Shown here piece after piece: positions 1-8,415 of a stretch of 64,000 bases of DNA. The notes under the pieces are model-generated. The model ran no database searches. It saw nothing but the letters and a program-made list of their open reading frames with translations, and had not been told where the DNA came from. Numbering within the stretch: the stretch's first letter is position 1; each line of letters starts with the position of its first letter. The stretch comes from Aeriscardovia sp. (lineage in GTDB: Bacteria; Actinomycetota; Actinomycetes; Actinomycetales; Bifidobacteriaceae): NCBI GenBank assembly GCA_017965665.1, contig JAGCPN010000007.1, positions 62,001-126,000 on the forward strand, written 5' to 3'. The position numbers were made by a program, and so were the translations under genes.

Positions 1-299
1 ACTATCACTGAGATGGCCGGAATGACTCCGTTGCAGTACACAATCCACTCTTTTGCGGGCTCCCAGTTGTGCATGGAAGTGCACCAGCGAACGATGGAGT
101 TGTAGTAGTTGTCCCTGGGGATCTCGTAGCCGTAGATCCTCGTGCTTATCTTCTTTTCGAGTGCGCCTATGATGGCGGGTGAGGTCTTGAAGTCCATATC
201 TGCGATCGTCATGGGGAGCTGTCCTTCCTGGACGTCCCACTTCACAGAATTGGTGTTCATGCGGTTTATAACCGTGTCAAATTCAAATTGATCGGGCAT
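1..299 (-). CDS. MalY/PatB-family PLP aminotransferase (cystathionine beta-lyase type), 3' end outside window
   Basis: This is the first 99 codons of a gene that runs off the left edge. It starts at an ATG read on the minus strand (297-299). The translation begins MPDQFEFDTVINRMNTNSV and contains KWD, LPMTIADMDF, ALEKKI, YGYEIP and a GVIPAIS stretch. This matches the N-terminal part of fold-type I pyridoxal-phosphate enzymes of the MalY/PatB group, which cleave cystathionine or cysteine by beta-elimination in the cytoplasm. The PLP lysine lies beyond the window, so activity cannot be judged. It could also be an aminotransferase of the same clan. Confidence 0.85.
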   Translation of the reverse strand, partial: MPDQFEFDTVINRMNTNSVKWDVQEGQLPMTIADMDFKTSPAIIGALEKKISTRIYGYEIPRDNYYNSIVRWCTSMHNWEPAKEWIVYCNGVIPAISVI

Positions 300-354
300 A
301 TTCGTTCACCTCGGTTTAAGTGTCCTATTCAATAGTACAAGTACGAAGACGAAT

Positions 355-900
355 CTAAACCAGGCGCCATTTGATGACGACAATCTGGTTTATGGACCAG
401 AAGAGCACGCCGTAAAGGCCGCCTCCGATTCCCGAGAGGAATGCCACCATCCACAGCGGGTAGCGGCTCTTCATGACAAACATCGCCAAAAAGCCCATGC
501 ACAGGCCTATGCCGATATACAGCACGCAGTTTGACCAGAATATTCTAAAGACCCGGATCCTGTGGAGCCTCCGGTTCTCGCCCTCTATGCGGGTGACGCT
601 CTTTTTGATTTGAGGGATTATAAAGAGGCTGTAGGCCAGTTCCACCGCGGTAAAGCACGCGGTTATGAGGATAATTTTTGAAAAGCGGTAGTTCTTTTTG
701 TCGGCGCACCAGAACATCACGGTCCAAATGACGAAGAACGCCACCGCATTGAGGAAGTAAAGGAGCCATTTGCTGAAAGTCGGCCTCGTGTCTACCGTTT
801 TAGCCTTTGCCCTGGCGGCCAGAACGACTTTCCTCCTTTGCTTTTTTTCGTTTTTCCTCATCAGCTGCTGGGCTGTGAGCTTCTTCTTTTTGTATGTCAT
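355..900 (-). CDS. unknown membrane protein with basic N-terminus
   Basis: A 181-residue protein. I chose the ATG at 900, not an upstream in-frame codon, because AAAGGG precedes it at good spacing. The first ~35 residues are strongly basic (KKKK, KNEKKQRRK). About four hydrophobic segments follow: a first pair around residues 45-60 and 72-95, then two near 130-150 and 155-175. The pattern suggests a polytopic inner-membrane protein with a cytoplasmic positively charged tail. I recognise no family. It is divergent from the DUF2871-like gene at 1002 and may share its intergenic promoter region. Confidence 0.7.
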   Translation of the reverse strand: MTYKKKKLTAQQLMRKNEKKQRRKVVLAARAKAKTVDTRPTFSKWLLYFLNAVAFFVIWTVMFWCADKKNYRFSKIILITACFTAVELAYSLFIIPQIKKSVTRIEGENRRLHRIRVFRIFWSNCVLYIGIGLCMGFLAMFVMKSRYPLWMVAFLSGIGGGLYGVLFWSINQIVVIKWRLV

Positions 901-1001
901 TATGAACCCTTTGTTTTCTGCGGAGCGCACTCGACTACTTATCCTGTTAGACGATTAAATTATATTGATATCAAAAGGTCAAAACAGAACGAGGTGCGGA
1001 A

Positions 1002-1427
1002 ATGAAAGTTTGTTTGGGATTTGCCCTGTTCTATATGGTTTTAGGACTCTGCCTGGGTGTTTTTGCAAGGGAATACACGAAAAGGAAGGGTCTGGATCCC
1101 GCAGAAGCCAAGAGGACCAACCTTATAGATCTTCATCCTCACACCCTGATACTGGGAATGTTCATGTTCCTGATTCTCAGCGTATTCGGATACCTCTCCC
1201 ACTCTTTTGCCGCCGACAGGGCCCTGTTTGTCTGGTTTATGGTAATTTACAACATCGGCGTTCTCGGCACGGTGTTCATGCTCTTTGTGAGGGGAATGGT
1301 GCAGCTGGGGTCCAAGACGCCCGGCAAAAAGGAAAACGCGATGATTTCCGGAATGGCCGGCCTCATGCACATAATCCTCGCCGTAGGGCTCATCCTGCTT
1401 TTCTGCACCCTCTACCACTGTCTGTAA
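1002..1427 (+). CDS. DUF2871-like four-helix membrane protein
   Basis: A 141-residue, almost entirely hydrophobic protein with about four transmembrane helices. The segment REYTKRKG..RTNLIDLHPHTLILGM followed by FGYLSHSFA resembles the DUF2871 family of small actinobacterial and firmicute membrane proteins, whose function is not known to me. The histidines of LHPHT sit at the start of helix 2, an arrangement seen in heme- or metal-binding helical bundles, but that reading is speculation. A purine-rich GAGGTGCGGAA precedes the ATG, and a strong hairpin terminator follows the stop, so it is probably monocistronic. Confidence 0.75.
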   Translation: MKVCLGFALFYMVLGLCLGVFAREYTKRKGLDPAEAKRTNLIDLHPHTLILGMFMFLILSVFGYLSHSFAADRALFVWFMVIYNIGVLGTVFMLFVRGMVQLGSKTPGKKENAMISGMAGLMHIILAVGLILLFCTLYHCL

Positions 1428-1439
1428 ATTGAACTTTTT

Positions 1440-1463
1440 GCGGGGGCTTCCCGCATTTTTTTT
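1440..1463 (+). terminator. rho-independent terminator after the DUF2871-like gene
   Basis: A GCGGG/CCCGC stem with a short GGCTT-type loop is followed by a run of eight T residues, 12 bases after the stop codon at 1427. It faces the plus strand. I see no gene between here and the end of the surface-protein gene at 1706. Confidence 0.75.
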
Positions 1464-1705
1464 GCCTCGCTCCGCGTTTTCAGTTCTTTCTTTCCCTTTT
1501 TCCGACTTTGGACTTTTTTGCCGCCAGGGCAAATGACGCGGCGCTGGGCAGTTCGCCCCCAGACCTATAAGAAAGATCAGTTTGTCCCCTCCGCCCCCTG
1601 TCAAAGGCAGGCTCTTTTTATCGGAATATACCGATTCTTCGCAGCCGCCCCCTTAGCTCCCTTTTTCGGGTGGAAGTTTCCCTAAATCCGGAGCATCTTT
1701 TTCCC

Positions 1706-4700
1706 TTATCTTCTTTTAAACTTTTCAGATATTTTCAGCGCCCCCGCCCCGGCAGTTATCAACAGCACTCCAAATACCGCAATCATAAACATGCTCACCT
1801 TCTGGCTTCCCGTGTAAGGTAAGGACCTTATTGACGCGGCCCTTAGCTCTTCTACGCTGATTTCGCTTTGTTGCGACTGGAGGGAAAAGGTTCCCGTAGC
1901 GGAGGGGGCGAGGTAGGAAGCTGCAGAGATCTGATTTGAGCCGGCAGTAAAAGATGCGTCCTGGTTCAAAAACCCTACCGCTTCCACTTCCAGACTTCCG
2001 GTTTTGGCCAGGCCCTTGGAAATCAAATAGTTGATCGCGGCCGGAGTGAAAATCACGCTTATGCTGTTTGGACTTTCGATCGAAGCAGAGGCAGAAGAGC
2101 TCAAAATCTTTACTCCGGGCACTGAAGAAAGCGGAACCGAGTCCACAGTGAAGTACTGCGAGTTTTGCGCCAAAGCCCCGTTGTAGATGCTGATTCCGGA
2201 CTTTGGAGTTATCTGCAGCCTAAAGTAGCCGTAATTTCCCACCATGTTTTCCGGAGAGGGGAGGGTAGAGGAAATTTGAAAATCTATGGGACTGCCCTGG
2301 GTGTAAGACGGATTTTCTTGCACTTTTCCATCTTTAACTGCCTGGATAGTGGAAGTAGGGGAGGGGACCTGTAGAGCAGAAATGTAGAGCGTCGCGCCCT
2401 TATAGCTGCTCCTTTCGTATTTCCAGAGCTCATCTGTGGGGAGGTAGTTTACGGTAGAAGACCCCTGGCCATTGCACAAAATCCACCATCCGCTGGACAT
2501 CCCGGGATCCTGGGGAAAATTGCTCTGGTAGCCTGCAAACCCGTAAAGGGCGTTGGAGGCGCTGGAATTGTTTGCCGAGAGCTGGCCGTAAAAGGTTATG
2601 GCGAACTTGTCTCCCGGTTTTAAGCCGCCTGCAGGCTTATAGGCTTTGGAAGAAAAAGTGGCCGCAGCCTCTCCGTTTTTTTCAATGTAGCTGATCGCGG
2701 CGGAGTTAAAGGCCATCCCCCAATAGGTGGAGTCTTTAGAGGGAATGGTGGAGGAATTGGAAGAAGATCCGGAAATGTACTGCTGGTTGTCTTCCTGCTG
2801 CTGGATGCTGAGGCCTCCAAAAACCGTAGAGTCGCTTTGCAGAGTGGAATTTCCCTGAAACTCCATGCCGGCCACATAGGTGGAATCGGAAAGGAAAGTC
2901 TGGATCTCAACCCCCTCTCCGGGGGAGACCTGGATTCCGTACCAGCCCGGGATTGTCAGGGATTGGGCCGCCTCAGAAGTGTTGATAAGGGAGCTTGGAT
3001 CGGGGAGGGTGGCGCTCAGTTGAAACTCTATAGGCTCTCCTGGAGCATAGACGGGGTTTTTCTCCAAAAGCCCCGTGGACTGGTTTATCACGTTTAATTG
3101 GACCGAAAGGGGGGTGGAGATGCCGTTGTACTTTACCCCCACAGAGGCCATAGCTGATTTTTCCTCATAACTTTGACCGTCTTGGCTCCCTTCATAGGCG
3201 CTATAGGCGGTGTTAAAGCAGTTGGACTGCTGAAGGGGCGCCGAGGAGTTCAATTCTCCGGGAAAAGTGATGGCAAAAAGAGATCCCGGACTGATGGCGG
3301 GCGTATTTGAAGCCTGGGCGCTTCTTGTGGCGGGGGCGTAGCCGTACTTTTCCAGGTATTCCACCGAGGAAGAGGAAAGTTCTACCGTAAAACTTTGGCT
3401 TTTAGCCTCGTTTCCCTCGAGCCACGCATTTGCGGAGGTAGAGCTCACTTTCAAACCGGGAACGCTAAGGAGGGGAAGGCCCGCGATCTCAAAGTCCGAC
3501 GGGCTTTCTTTGGGGTTTTCCACGCTCACTCCCGTTCGGGGGGCGTCGGTCAGGCTGAAAGTAGAGTACTTTCCAGTCATTTGAGACGGGTCCGGCAGAG
3601 CCGCTTCGAGCTGGTAGGAAATAGGGGTCTCAAGCCCGGTATAGGGGTTTTGGTTTATGTATCCCTGATCTAGCACGTTCAAATTTGCAGAAGGGGAGAC
3701 GGTCAAAGTCTGAGGATAGAGGGAAACGGTTTTGCTGGAAATGACTTGTTGAGATTCGTCTTTTTGTCCAGAAGGAGCCTGGGGAGCCCATGAAAGCTGG
3801 AGTTGATCCGTTACGACTCCCGAAGCTTTGTTTGTCACAAACCCGTTGAAGACAATGGCGAACTTGTCTCCGGGCTTCAGGCCGGAGGCCCCCTGTGGGG
3901 AAGAAGGAGTGGCGGGAGCGGAACCGTACTGCTCTATCTCTTCGATTGCCGAAGGAGTCAAAACCAATTCCCAATAGCCAGATCCATCCTCGCTTCCCTC
4001 TATCATGGCGACCGTGTTTTCGCAGCTGGTCTTGAAAGCGGGCTTTAATTTGTTGCTTCCAATGGGCTGGCCCGCTATGGAAAATTGTCCGTTTTGCGAG
4101 TAAGAGGCGGAAATGTTGGTAAGGATATATTCCGGGTTTGGAAGAGCCAGGCCCTGGCCCGGGGTATTTTTAATGACTAGGTCGGCCTGATTTCCCTTCA
4201 TGTCTGCGGGATTTGGAAGAGTGATTACAACTTGAAAGCGGAATTTTCCGGTGGAGCTGTTGGTCATGGCAGAAGGGTCGGAGGAAGTTTCAAGTTTTGT
4301 CGAGTAATAGTAGGGACTCGAAGTTTCTACAAGTCCGTCGGAACTGAGGAGGTTTACTTCCATCTCTTCCTGGGGATGGGTTTGCCCGCTTCCCTCCAAA
4401 GAAATCGCGATCTGGGCAGGCGAGGGGGATAGCCTGCTCCATGCCGACAGGGACTTAAAGCCCGCAACAGCCTTCAAGTAAGAAGTCTGAGGAGGATTGT
4501 TTGAGAGCTGGGCTGAAAAGGTCAGAGCAAAAGGAGAACCCGCTTTAATTCCGGGAGTGCTTGCCTGGGGCTGGGAAGCAGAGGCCGGAGCAAATCCGTC
4601 CTTTTCAATTTGAGAAATATCTTCCGCACTCAGTTCCAGTACCCAATAGGCGAACCTTCCTCCGCTGACTGTCGAATCCGAACCCGACGAAGTTTCCTCC

Positions 4701-5749
4701 TGCCAGCCCTCTGCAAGGCTCGAAAGGGGGATGCCGGCCACTTTTGCAGACTGAAGGTCGGTCAGGTCGAGACCTGAAGAGGGGAGGATCTTGAAGGCAA
4801 AGTAGGAGCTCTGCCCGGTCATGGAGGAGGCATCCGGAAGGGGAGAGGTGGCCTGAAAATCCAAAGAAGCTCCCGAAGAAGCGGAGAGCGCCTGATTTTT
4901 GTCTAAAAGCCCTCCCTTTATCTGCCCAAGCTCCACGTTCAGGCTCCCGTCGTTTTTGGGTTCGGGGGGCGCCATGTCAAAGGAGCCGGTAGAAAGAGAG
5001 GACCAGGAAGAGGGATCCTGGCTGGGGCTGCCTGCAAATCCGCTGTAGGCCGTCAGCCCGTTTTTACTGCTTTGCGTGGAGGAAGAGATCTTTATATAGA
5101 AAGTTATCCCGAACCTGTCTCCGGGCTTCAGGCCCGCCCCGGAGGCGGTAGGGGACTGAGCGGTGGCGGCCTTGTGTCCGTACTGTTCCAAAAAGCTTAT
5201 GAAAGACGGAGAAAAGGTCAGATCCCACTGGGCCCCGGGACCGCTCCAGATATTGACGGCAGAGTTCAGCCCTGCAGCGGATACTCCGCCCACTCCTCCG
5301 CCTGTCACCATCATCGCCTCTTCCACTCCTACGGTGTTGTTGGAGCTGCTGTAAGGCTTTCCAAGATCAATACCGGCAAGAGTGGGGCTGTACTGCCCCC
5401 CTTCTATCCAAGTGCCCAGGGAGTCTAGCAGCTCGGTTTCCACTCCCCCCGACACCCGGGCGCCCACGGCAAAGTCTTTGCCCTCATTTTTCACTTCCTG
5501 CGCTGAGGGCAATGTCGCGCTCAGCTGCACGTGGTAGGTTTGAGACACCTTGAAAGTGGGATTGGTCTCTACCGTGCCGTCGGAATTTAGGATTTCCAGC
5601 TGCACGTCGGGGTTGAAGGCGTCCTGGGAGGCATAAGACTTGAGGCCGAAGATCAAAGTGAGGCCCAAGATGCACGCCGCCGCCGAAAGAAAGAGGAAAA
5701 AGTGTCTGACGCGCCTTTTGCGGGCGCCCCTGCTGAGGCCAGTGCCCAT
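1706..5749 (-). CDS. sortase-anchored (LPYTG) cell-surface protein with six degenerate repeats
   Basis: About 1,347 residues. The ATG at 5749 is preferred because AAAGGAG lies 7 nt upstream; a TTG 54 nt earlier has no such site. Counting from that upstream TTG (subtract 18 for the preferred start), a basic stretch and a hydrophobic helix (residues 33-55) ending YAS form the signal peptide. The C-terminus has the sorting motif LPYTG (1328-1332), a hydrophobic helix and KFKRR. Between them are six divergent modules of 180-240 residues starting near 66, 288, 481, 705, 900 and 1140. Each carries an NPxY/F-like start, a 'TLPDPSxM' phrase, a 'YLEKYGxAPAT' phrase and 'PGxxFAITF', followed by a Ser/Thr-rich linker. 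I infer a covalently wall-attached adhesin or stalk protein built of beta-sandwich repeats. No sortase gene is in the window. Confidence 0.88.
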   Translation of the reverse strand: MGTGLSRGARKRRVRHFFLFLSAAACILGLTLIFGLKSYASQDAFNPDVQLEILNSDGTVETNPTFKVSQTYHVQLSATLPSAQEVKNEGKDFAVGARVSGGVETELLDSLGTWIEGGQYSPTLAGIDLGKPYSSSNNTVGVEEAMMVTGGGVGGVSAAGLNSAVNIWSGPGAQWDLTFSPSFISFLEQYGHKAATAQSPTASGAGLKPGDRFGITFYIKISSSTQSSKNGLTAYSGFAGSPSQDPSSWSSLSTGSFDMAPPEPKNDGSLNVELGQIKGGLLDKNQALSASSGASLDFQATSPLPDASSMTGQSSYFAFKILPSSGLDLTDLQSAKVAGIPLSSLAEGWQEETSSGSDSTVSGGRFAYWVLELSAEDISQIEKDGFAPASASQPQASTPGIKAGSPFALTFSAQLSNNPPQTSYLKAVAGFKSLSAWSRLSPSPAQIAISLEGSGQTHPQEEMEVNLLSSDGLVETSSPYYYSTKLETSSDPSAMTNSSTGKFRFQVVITLPNPADMKGNQADLVIKNTPGQGLALPNPEYILTNISASYSQNGQFSIAGQPIGSNKLKPAFKTSCENTVAMIEGSEDGSGYWELVLTPSAIEEIEQYGSAPATPSSPQGASGLKPGDKFAIVFNGFVTNKASGVVTDQLQLSWAPQAPSGQKDESQQVISSKTVSLYPQTLTVSPSANLNVLDQGYINQNPYTGLETPISYQLEAALPDPSQMTGKYSTFSLTDAPRTGVSVENPKESPSDFEIAGLPLLSVPGLKVSSTSANAWLEGNEAKSQSFTVELSSSSVEYLEKYGYAPATRSAQASNTPAISPGSLFAITFPGELNSSAPLQQSNCFNTAYSAYEGSQDGQSYEEKSAMASVGVKYNGISTPLSVQLNVINQSTGLLEKNPVYAPGEPIEFQLSATLPDPSSLINTSEAAQSLTIPGWYGIQVSPGEGVEIQTFLSDSTYVAGMEFQGNSTLQSDSTVFGGLSIQQQEDNQQYISGSSSNSSTIPSKDSTYWGMAFNSAAISYIEKNGEAAATFSSKAYKPAGGLKPGDKFAITFYGQLSANNSSASNALYGFAGYQSNFPQDPGMSSGWWILCNGQGSSTVNYLPTDELWKYERSSYKGATLYISALQVPSPTSTIQAVKDGKVQENPSYTQGSPIDFQISSTLPSPENMVGNYGYFRLQITPKSGISIYNGALAQNSQYFTVDSVPLSSVPGVKILSSSASASIESPNSISVIFTPAAINYLISKGLAKTGSLEVEAVGFLNQDASFTAGSNQISAASYLAPSATGTFSLQSQQSEISVEELRAASIRSLPYTGSQKVSMFMIAVFGVLLITAGAGALKISEKFKRR

Positions 5750-5815
5750 CGCTTTGCTCCTTTGTTTACCGAAAAGATGAAGTGAGGCATCGCCCCTTTT
5801 CAAAAACTGTCTGCC

Positions 5816-6313
5816 CTAGGCCTTCAGGCCCCGTTTGAGGTTCTTTAGCCTGAGGATCCTTTGTGCCTCCTTTTTGTCCTCTTCTTCCCTCACGGCCCTT
5901 CTCTTGTCGTACTCTTTCTTTCCCTTTCCCAGCGCAAAGGACAGCTTAACCAGGCCTTCATCGTTGAAGTAAAGGCGCAAAGGTACCAGGGTATACCCTT
6001 TCACCTGCAATTTTTGGGCGAGCTTTAGAAGCTGCTTTTTATGCAGGAGCAGTTTTCTCTTTCTCAAAGAATCGTGCCTGAAGCTGTTGGCGAAGGCGTA
6101 GCCGGAAATATTCGCTCCTTCCAGCCATGCCTCACCCCGCTTGTCTATGGAGATGAAGGACTGGGCCAGCGAGGCCCTGGAATCCCTCAAAGACTTTACT
6201 TCGCTTCCGACCAGCGCCAGGCCGGCCTCTATTTCGTCTTCCAGAAAGTAGTCGAATTTCGCCCGCCTGTTTGTGGCTATGGTTTTCGAGTCGGGCTTTT
6301 TCTTATTCTTCAT
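5816..6313 (-). CDS. smpB: SsrA-binding protein SmpB
   Basis: 165 residues, the usual SmpB length. SmpB binds tmRNA and delivers it to stalled ribosomes for trans-translation. Hallmarks seen are ATNRRAKFDYF, EAGLALVGSEVKSLR and LAQSFISI at the N-terminus, YTLVPLRLYF in the middle, and a basic lysine/arginine-rich tail (KGKKEYDKRRAVREEED). The start codon overlaps the end of prfB by 11 nt, so translation is probably coupled. Its RNA partner, ssrA, is at 52140-52508. Confidence 0.96.
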   Translation of the reverse strand: MKNKKKPDSKTIATNRRAKFDYFLEDEIEAGLALVGSEVKSLRDSRASLAQSFISIDKRGEAWLEGANISGYAFANSFRHDSLRKRKLLLHKKQLLKLAQKLQVKGYTLVPLRLYFNDEGLVKLSFALGKGKKEYDKRRAVREEEDKKEAQRILRLKNLKRGLKA

Positions 6314-7409
6314 GCTGCTTTTTCCACCGCATCCCGCTGGAAAGGAACCTGTCTATCTCCCCGTTCATCACGCCTTCGATGTCTGAAGTTTCCTCCCCGC
6401 TCCTGAGGTCTTTGACCATCTGGTAGGGGTGGAAGACATAGGAGCGGATCTGATCGCCCCAGCTGGCCTTCACGTCCCCAGCCATTTCTTTCCTCTGGGC
6501 GCTCTCCTCCTGCTTTTTTAGGGCGAGGAGCTTGGACTGGAGGATCTGCATGGCCAGGGCCTTGTTCTGTATCTGGCTCCTCTGGTTTTGCATGTTTATG
6601 ACGATCCCCGTGGGGATGTGGGTGATTCGCACCGCCGAGTAGGTGGTATTTACTCCCTGTCCCCCGGGGCCGGAGGATTGGAAAGTGTCTACCCGGATGT
6701 CGGAATCGTCAATCTTCACTTCCTCCGAACTTTCCACAAGGGGGATGACTTCCACTCCGGCAAAGCTCGTGTGCCTGCGGCCCTGGTTGTCGAAGGGGGA
6801 AATGCGCACCAGCCTGTGGGTGCCGGCTTCGCTGGCCAAAATTCCGTAGCTGTAGGGGGCGTGGACCTGAAAAGTCACCGACTTTATCCCCCCTTCCTCC
6901 CCCTGGGAGAGGGAGAGGACGCTGGTCTCGTATCCCTTCTTCTTGCACCAGTGCAGGTACATTCTGAAGAGCATCTGGGCCCAGTCGGCGGCGTCGTTGC
7001 CCCCGGCGCCGCTTCTTATGGTGACCACCGCGTCTTTTTCGTCCCATTCCCCATTGAGAAGGGATCGCATCTGCAGGTCCTCTATCTCGCCGCGGGCCTC
7101 TTCCATCTCCTTTCCGGCCTCCTGCAGGCCCGAAGGGTCTCCCTCTTCCTGAGAGAGGGAGATGAGGACGGAAATGTCGGAGAGCTTTTCTTTAAGCGTG
7201 CCTATCTTTTCCAAAAGCGCTTTGCTGGAAGAGAGGGAGGAGAAGAGGGCCTGGGCGGAATCGGGATCGTCCCACAATCCCTCGGCCGAGGTTTTGGATT
7301 CCAAATCCTTTACTTTCTTTTCGACCTTCTCAGTGTCTATGGCCTGGCACACGGATGAAAAAAGCCCTTCCAACTCGGAAAGTTTTTGTCTTTCGTCGGG
7401 TTCGGCCAT
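6303..7409 (-). CDS. prfB: peptide chain release factor 2 (RF2)
   Basis: 368 residues from the ATG at 7409. The ATG has AGGTGA just upstream, and that site itself contains the stop codon of map. RF2 recognises UGA/UAA stop codons. The stop-codon-reading tripeptide SPF (in ISPFDNQGRR) identifies RF2 rather than RF1, and the catalytic GGQ motif is in SSGPGGQGVNTT. The reading frame is continuous from the start, so the programmed +1 frameshift found in many bacterial prfB genes is absent here, as in other actinobacteria. Downstream it overlaps smpB directly, with no ftsE/ftsX between, which is unusual for an actinobacterium. Confidence 0.96.
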   Translation of the reverse strand: MAEPDERQKLSELEGLFSSVCQAIDTEKVEKKVKDLESKTSAEGLWDDPDSAQALFSSLSSSKALLEKIGTLKEKLSDISVLISLSQEEGDPSGLQEAGKEMEEARGEIEDLQMRSLLNGEWDEKDAVVTIRSGAGGNDAADWAQMLFRMYLHWCKKKGYETSVLSLSQGEEGGIKSVTFQVHAPYSYGILASEAGTHRLVRISPFDNQGRRHTSFAGVEVIPLVESSEEVKIDDSDIRVDTFQSSGPGGQGVNTTYSAVRITHIPTGIVINMQNQRSQIQNKALAMQILQSKLLALKKQEESAQRKEMAGDVKASWGDQIRSYVFHPYQMVKDLRSGEETSDIEGVMNGEIDRFLSSGMRWKKQHEE

Positions 7410-7411
7410 AT

Positions 7412-8185
7412 TCACCTTGCAGTCAGCACTACGGGCCCGGACTCGGTTATGGCGATCTCGTGTTCGCTGTGCGCGCCCCTGGATCCGTCCGCGCTCCTTA
7501 TGGTCCACCCGTCGTCGGGATCCTGGTAAATTTCGTCGGTCCCCTCCATGAGCCAGGGCTCTATGCAGATTACCAGCCCCGGGCGGAGCTTGAAGCCCCT
7601 GTGGGCGCGCCCGTCGTTGGGCACGTAGGGCTCGCAGTGCATCTGCCTCCCTATTCCGTGGCCGCCGAAGACGGTGTTCACGCTGTAGCCCATCTCATGG
7701 GCTACTTGCCCCACGGCGGCGGAGATGTCTCCCAAGTGGTTTCCCACCCGGGCCTGCTCTATCCCGGCCGCGAGGGCTTCCTCGGTGGCGCGGATGACCT
7801 TCCTGTCGGCCTCTCTGCCTTTGCCGCCTACGATGAAGCTGAGGGCGGAGTCTCCCACCCATCCGTTCACGCTGAGCGCGAGATCCAGGGAGAGAAGGTC
7901 GCCCTCTTTGAGGTTGTAGTCGCGGGGCACCCCGTGGAGCACGGCATCGTTTACGGAAGTGCAGATCCAGTGCCCGAAGGGCCCCGTGCCGAAGTCGGGG
8001 GCGTAATTTACGTAAGGGGAGGAGCAGTTGGGGGTGTCTTTCACCACTTTGTGCACAAACTCGTCTATTTCCAGAAGGTTCGTGCCGGGCTTTACGCTCT
8101 CCCTTAGCTCCTTGAGGGTATTGGCAACCAGCCTGGCCGCAGGCTTCATCTCTTCCACTTCCTGCGGGGTCTTAATCTCTATCAT
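7412..8185 (-). CDS. map: type I methionine aminopeptidase
   Basis: 257 residues; removes the initiator methionine from nascent proteins. The five metal ligands of the pita-bread fold are visible: D101 (LDLALSV), D112 (GDSALSF), H176 (GGHGIG), E209 (CIEPW) and E241 (EHEIAI), and the substrate histidine is in LHGVP (H84). AAGAGGG precedes the ATG. There is no N-terminal zinc-finger extension. It is the first gene of the tight map-prfB-smpB run, where the map stop codon is part of the prfB ribosome-binding site. Confidence 0.96.
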   Translation of the reverse strand: MIEIKTPQEVEEMKPAARLVANTLKELRESVKPGTNLLEIDEFVHKVVKDTPNCSSPYVNYAPDFGTGPFGHWICTSVNDAVLHGVPRDYNLKEGDLLSLDLALSVNGWVGDSALSFIVGGKGREADRKVIRATEEALAAGIEQARVGNHLGDISAAVGQVAHEMGYSVNTVFGGHGIGRQMHCEPYVPNDGRAHRGFKLRPGLVICIEPWLMEGTDEIYQDPDDGWTIRSADGSRGAHSEHEIAITESGPVVLTAR

Positions 8186-8311
8186 TTTCCCTCTTAAATC
8201 TTTTAATCCTCCGGCTTCCCTCGCCTGCGGCTCAGGGGTTGGGAGGGGTTCATTGCATCAGGGCCCTTTTCGGCCGGTCGGAGCGGAGGCGCCCCTTTAA
8301 AAAAGTAAAGC

Positions 8312-8396
8312 GGATAGGGCGAGATTCGAACTCGCGGAACCCGGAGGGTTCAATGGTTTTCAGGACCATCCCATTCGACCGCTCTGGCACCTATCC
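8312..8396 (-). tRNA. tRNA-Ser (anticodon UGA)
   Basis: An 85-nt cloverleaf with a long variable arm. The acceptor GGATAGG pairs with CCTATCC, the T-arm contains GTTCGAATC, and the anticodon loop reads TGA. CCA is not encoded. It lies 19 nt downstream of serS on the same strand with no obvious promoter between them, so it is probably processed from the serS transcript. Confidence 0.95.
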
Positions 8397-8415
8397 GTGC
8401 GAGAGCCATTTTAGT

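Noticed and set aside
1617-1640. Inverted repeat ATCGG-AATATA-CCGAT downstream of the surface-protein gene as its terminator
   Set aside because: On the minus strand it is followed by A residues, not a T run, and the stem is only five base pairs.
6588-7358. Long plus-strand open frame opposite prfB
   Set aside because: It is the antisense shadow of prfB, has no ribosome-binding site, and its translation has the Gly/Val/Arg-rich look of reverse-frame sequence.
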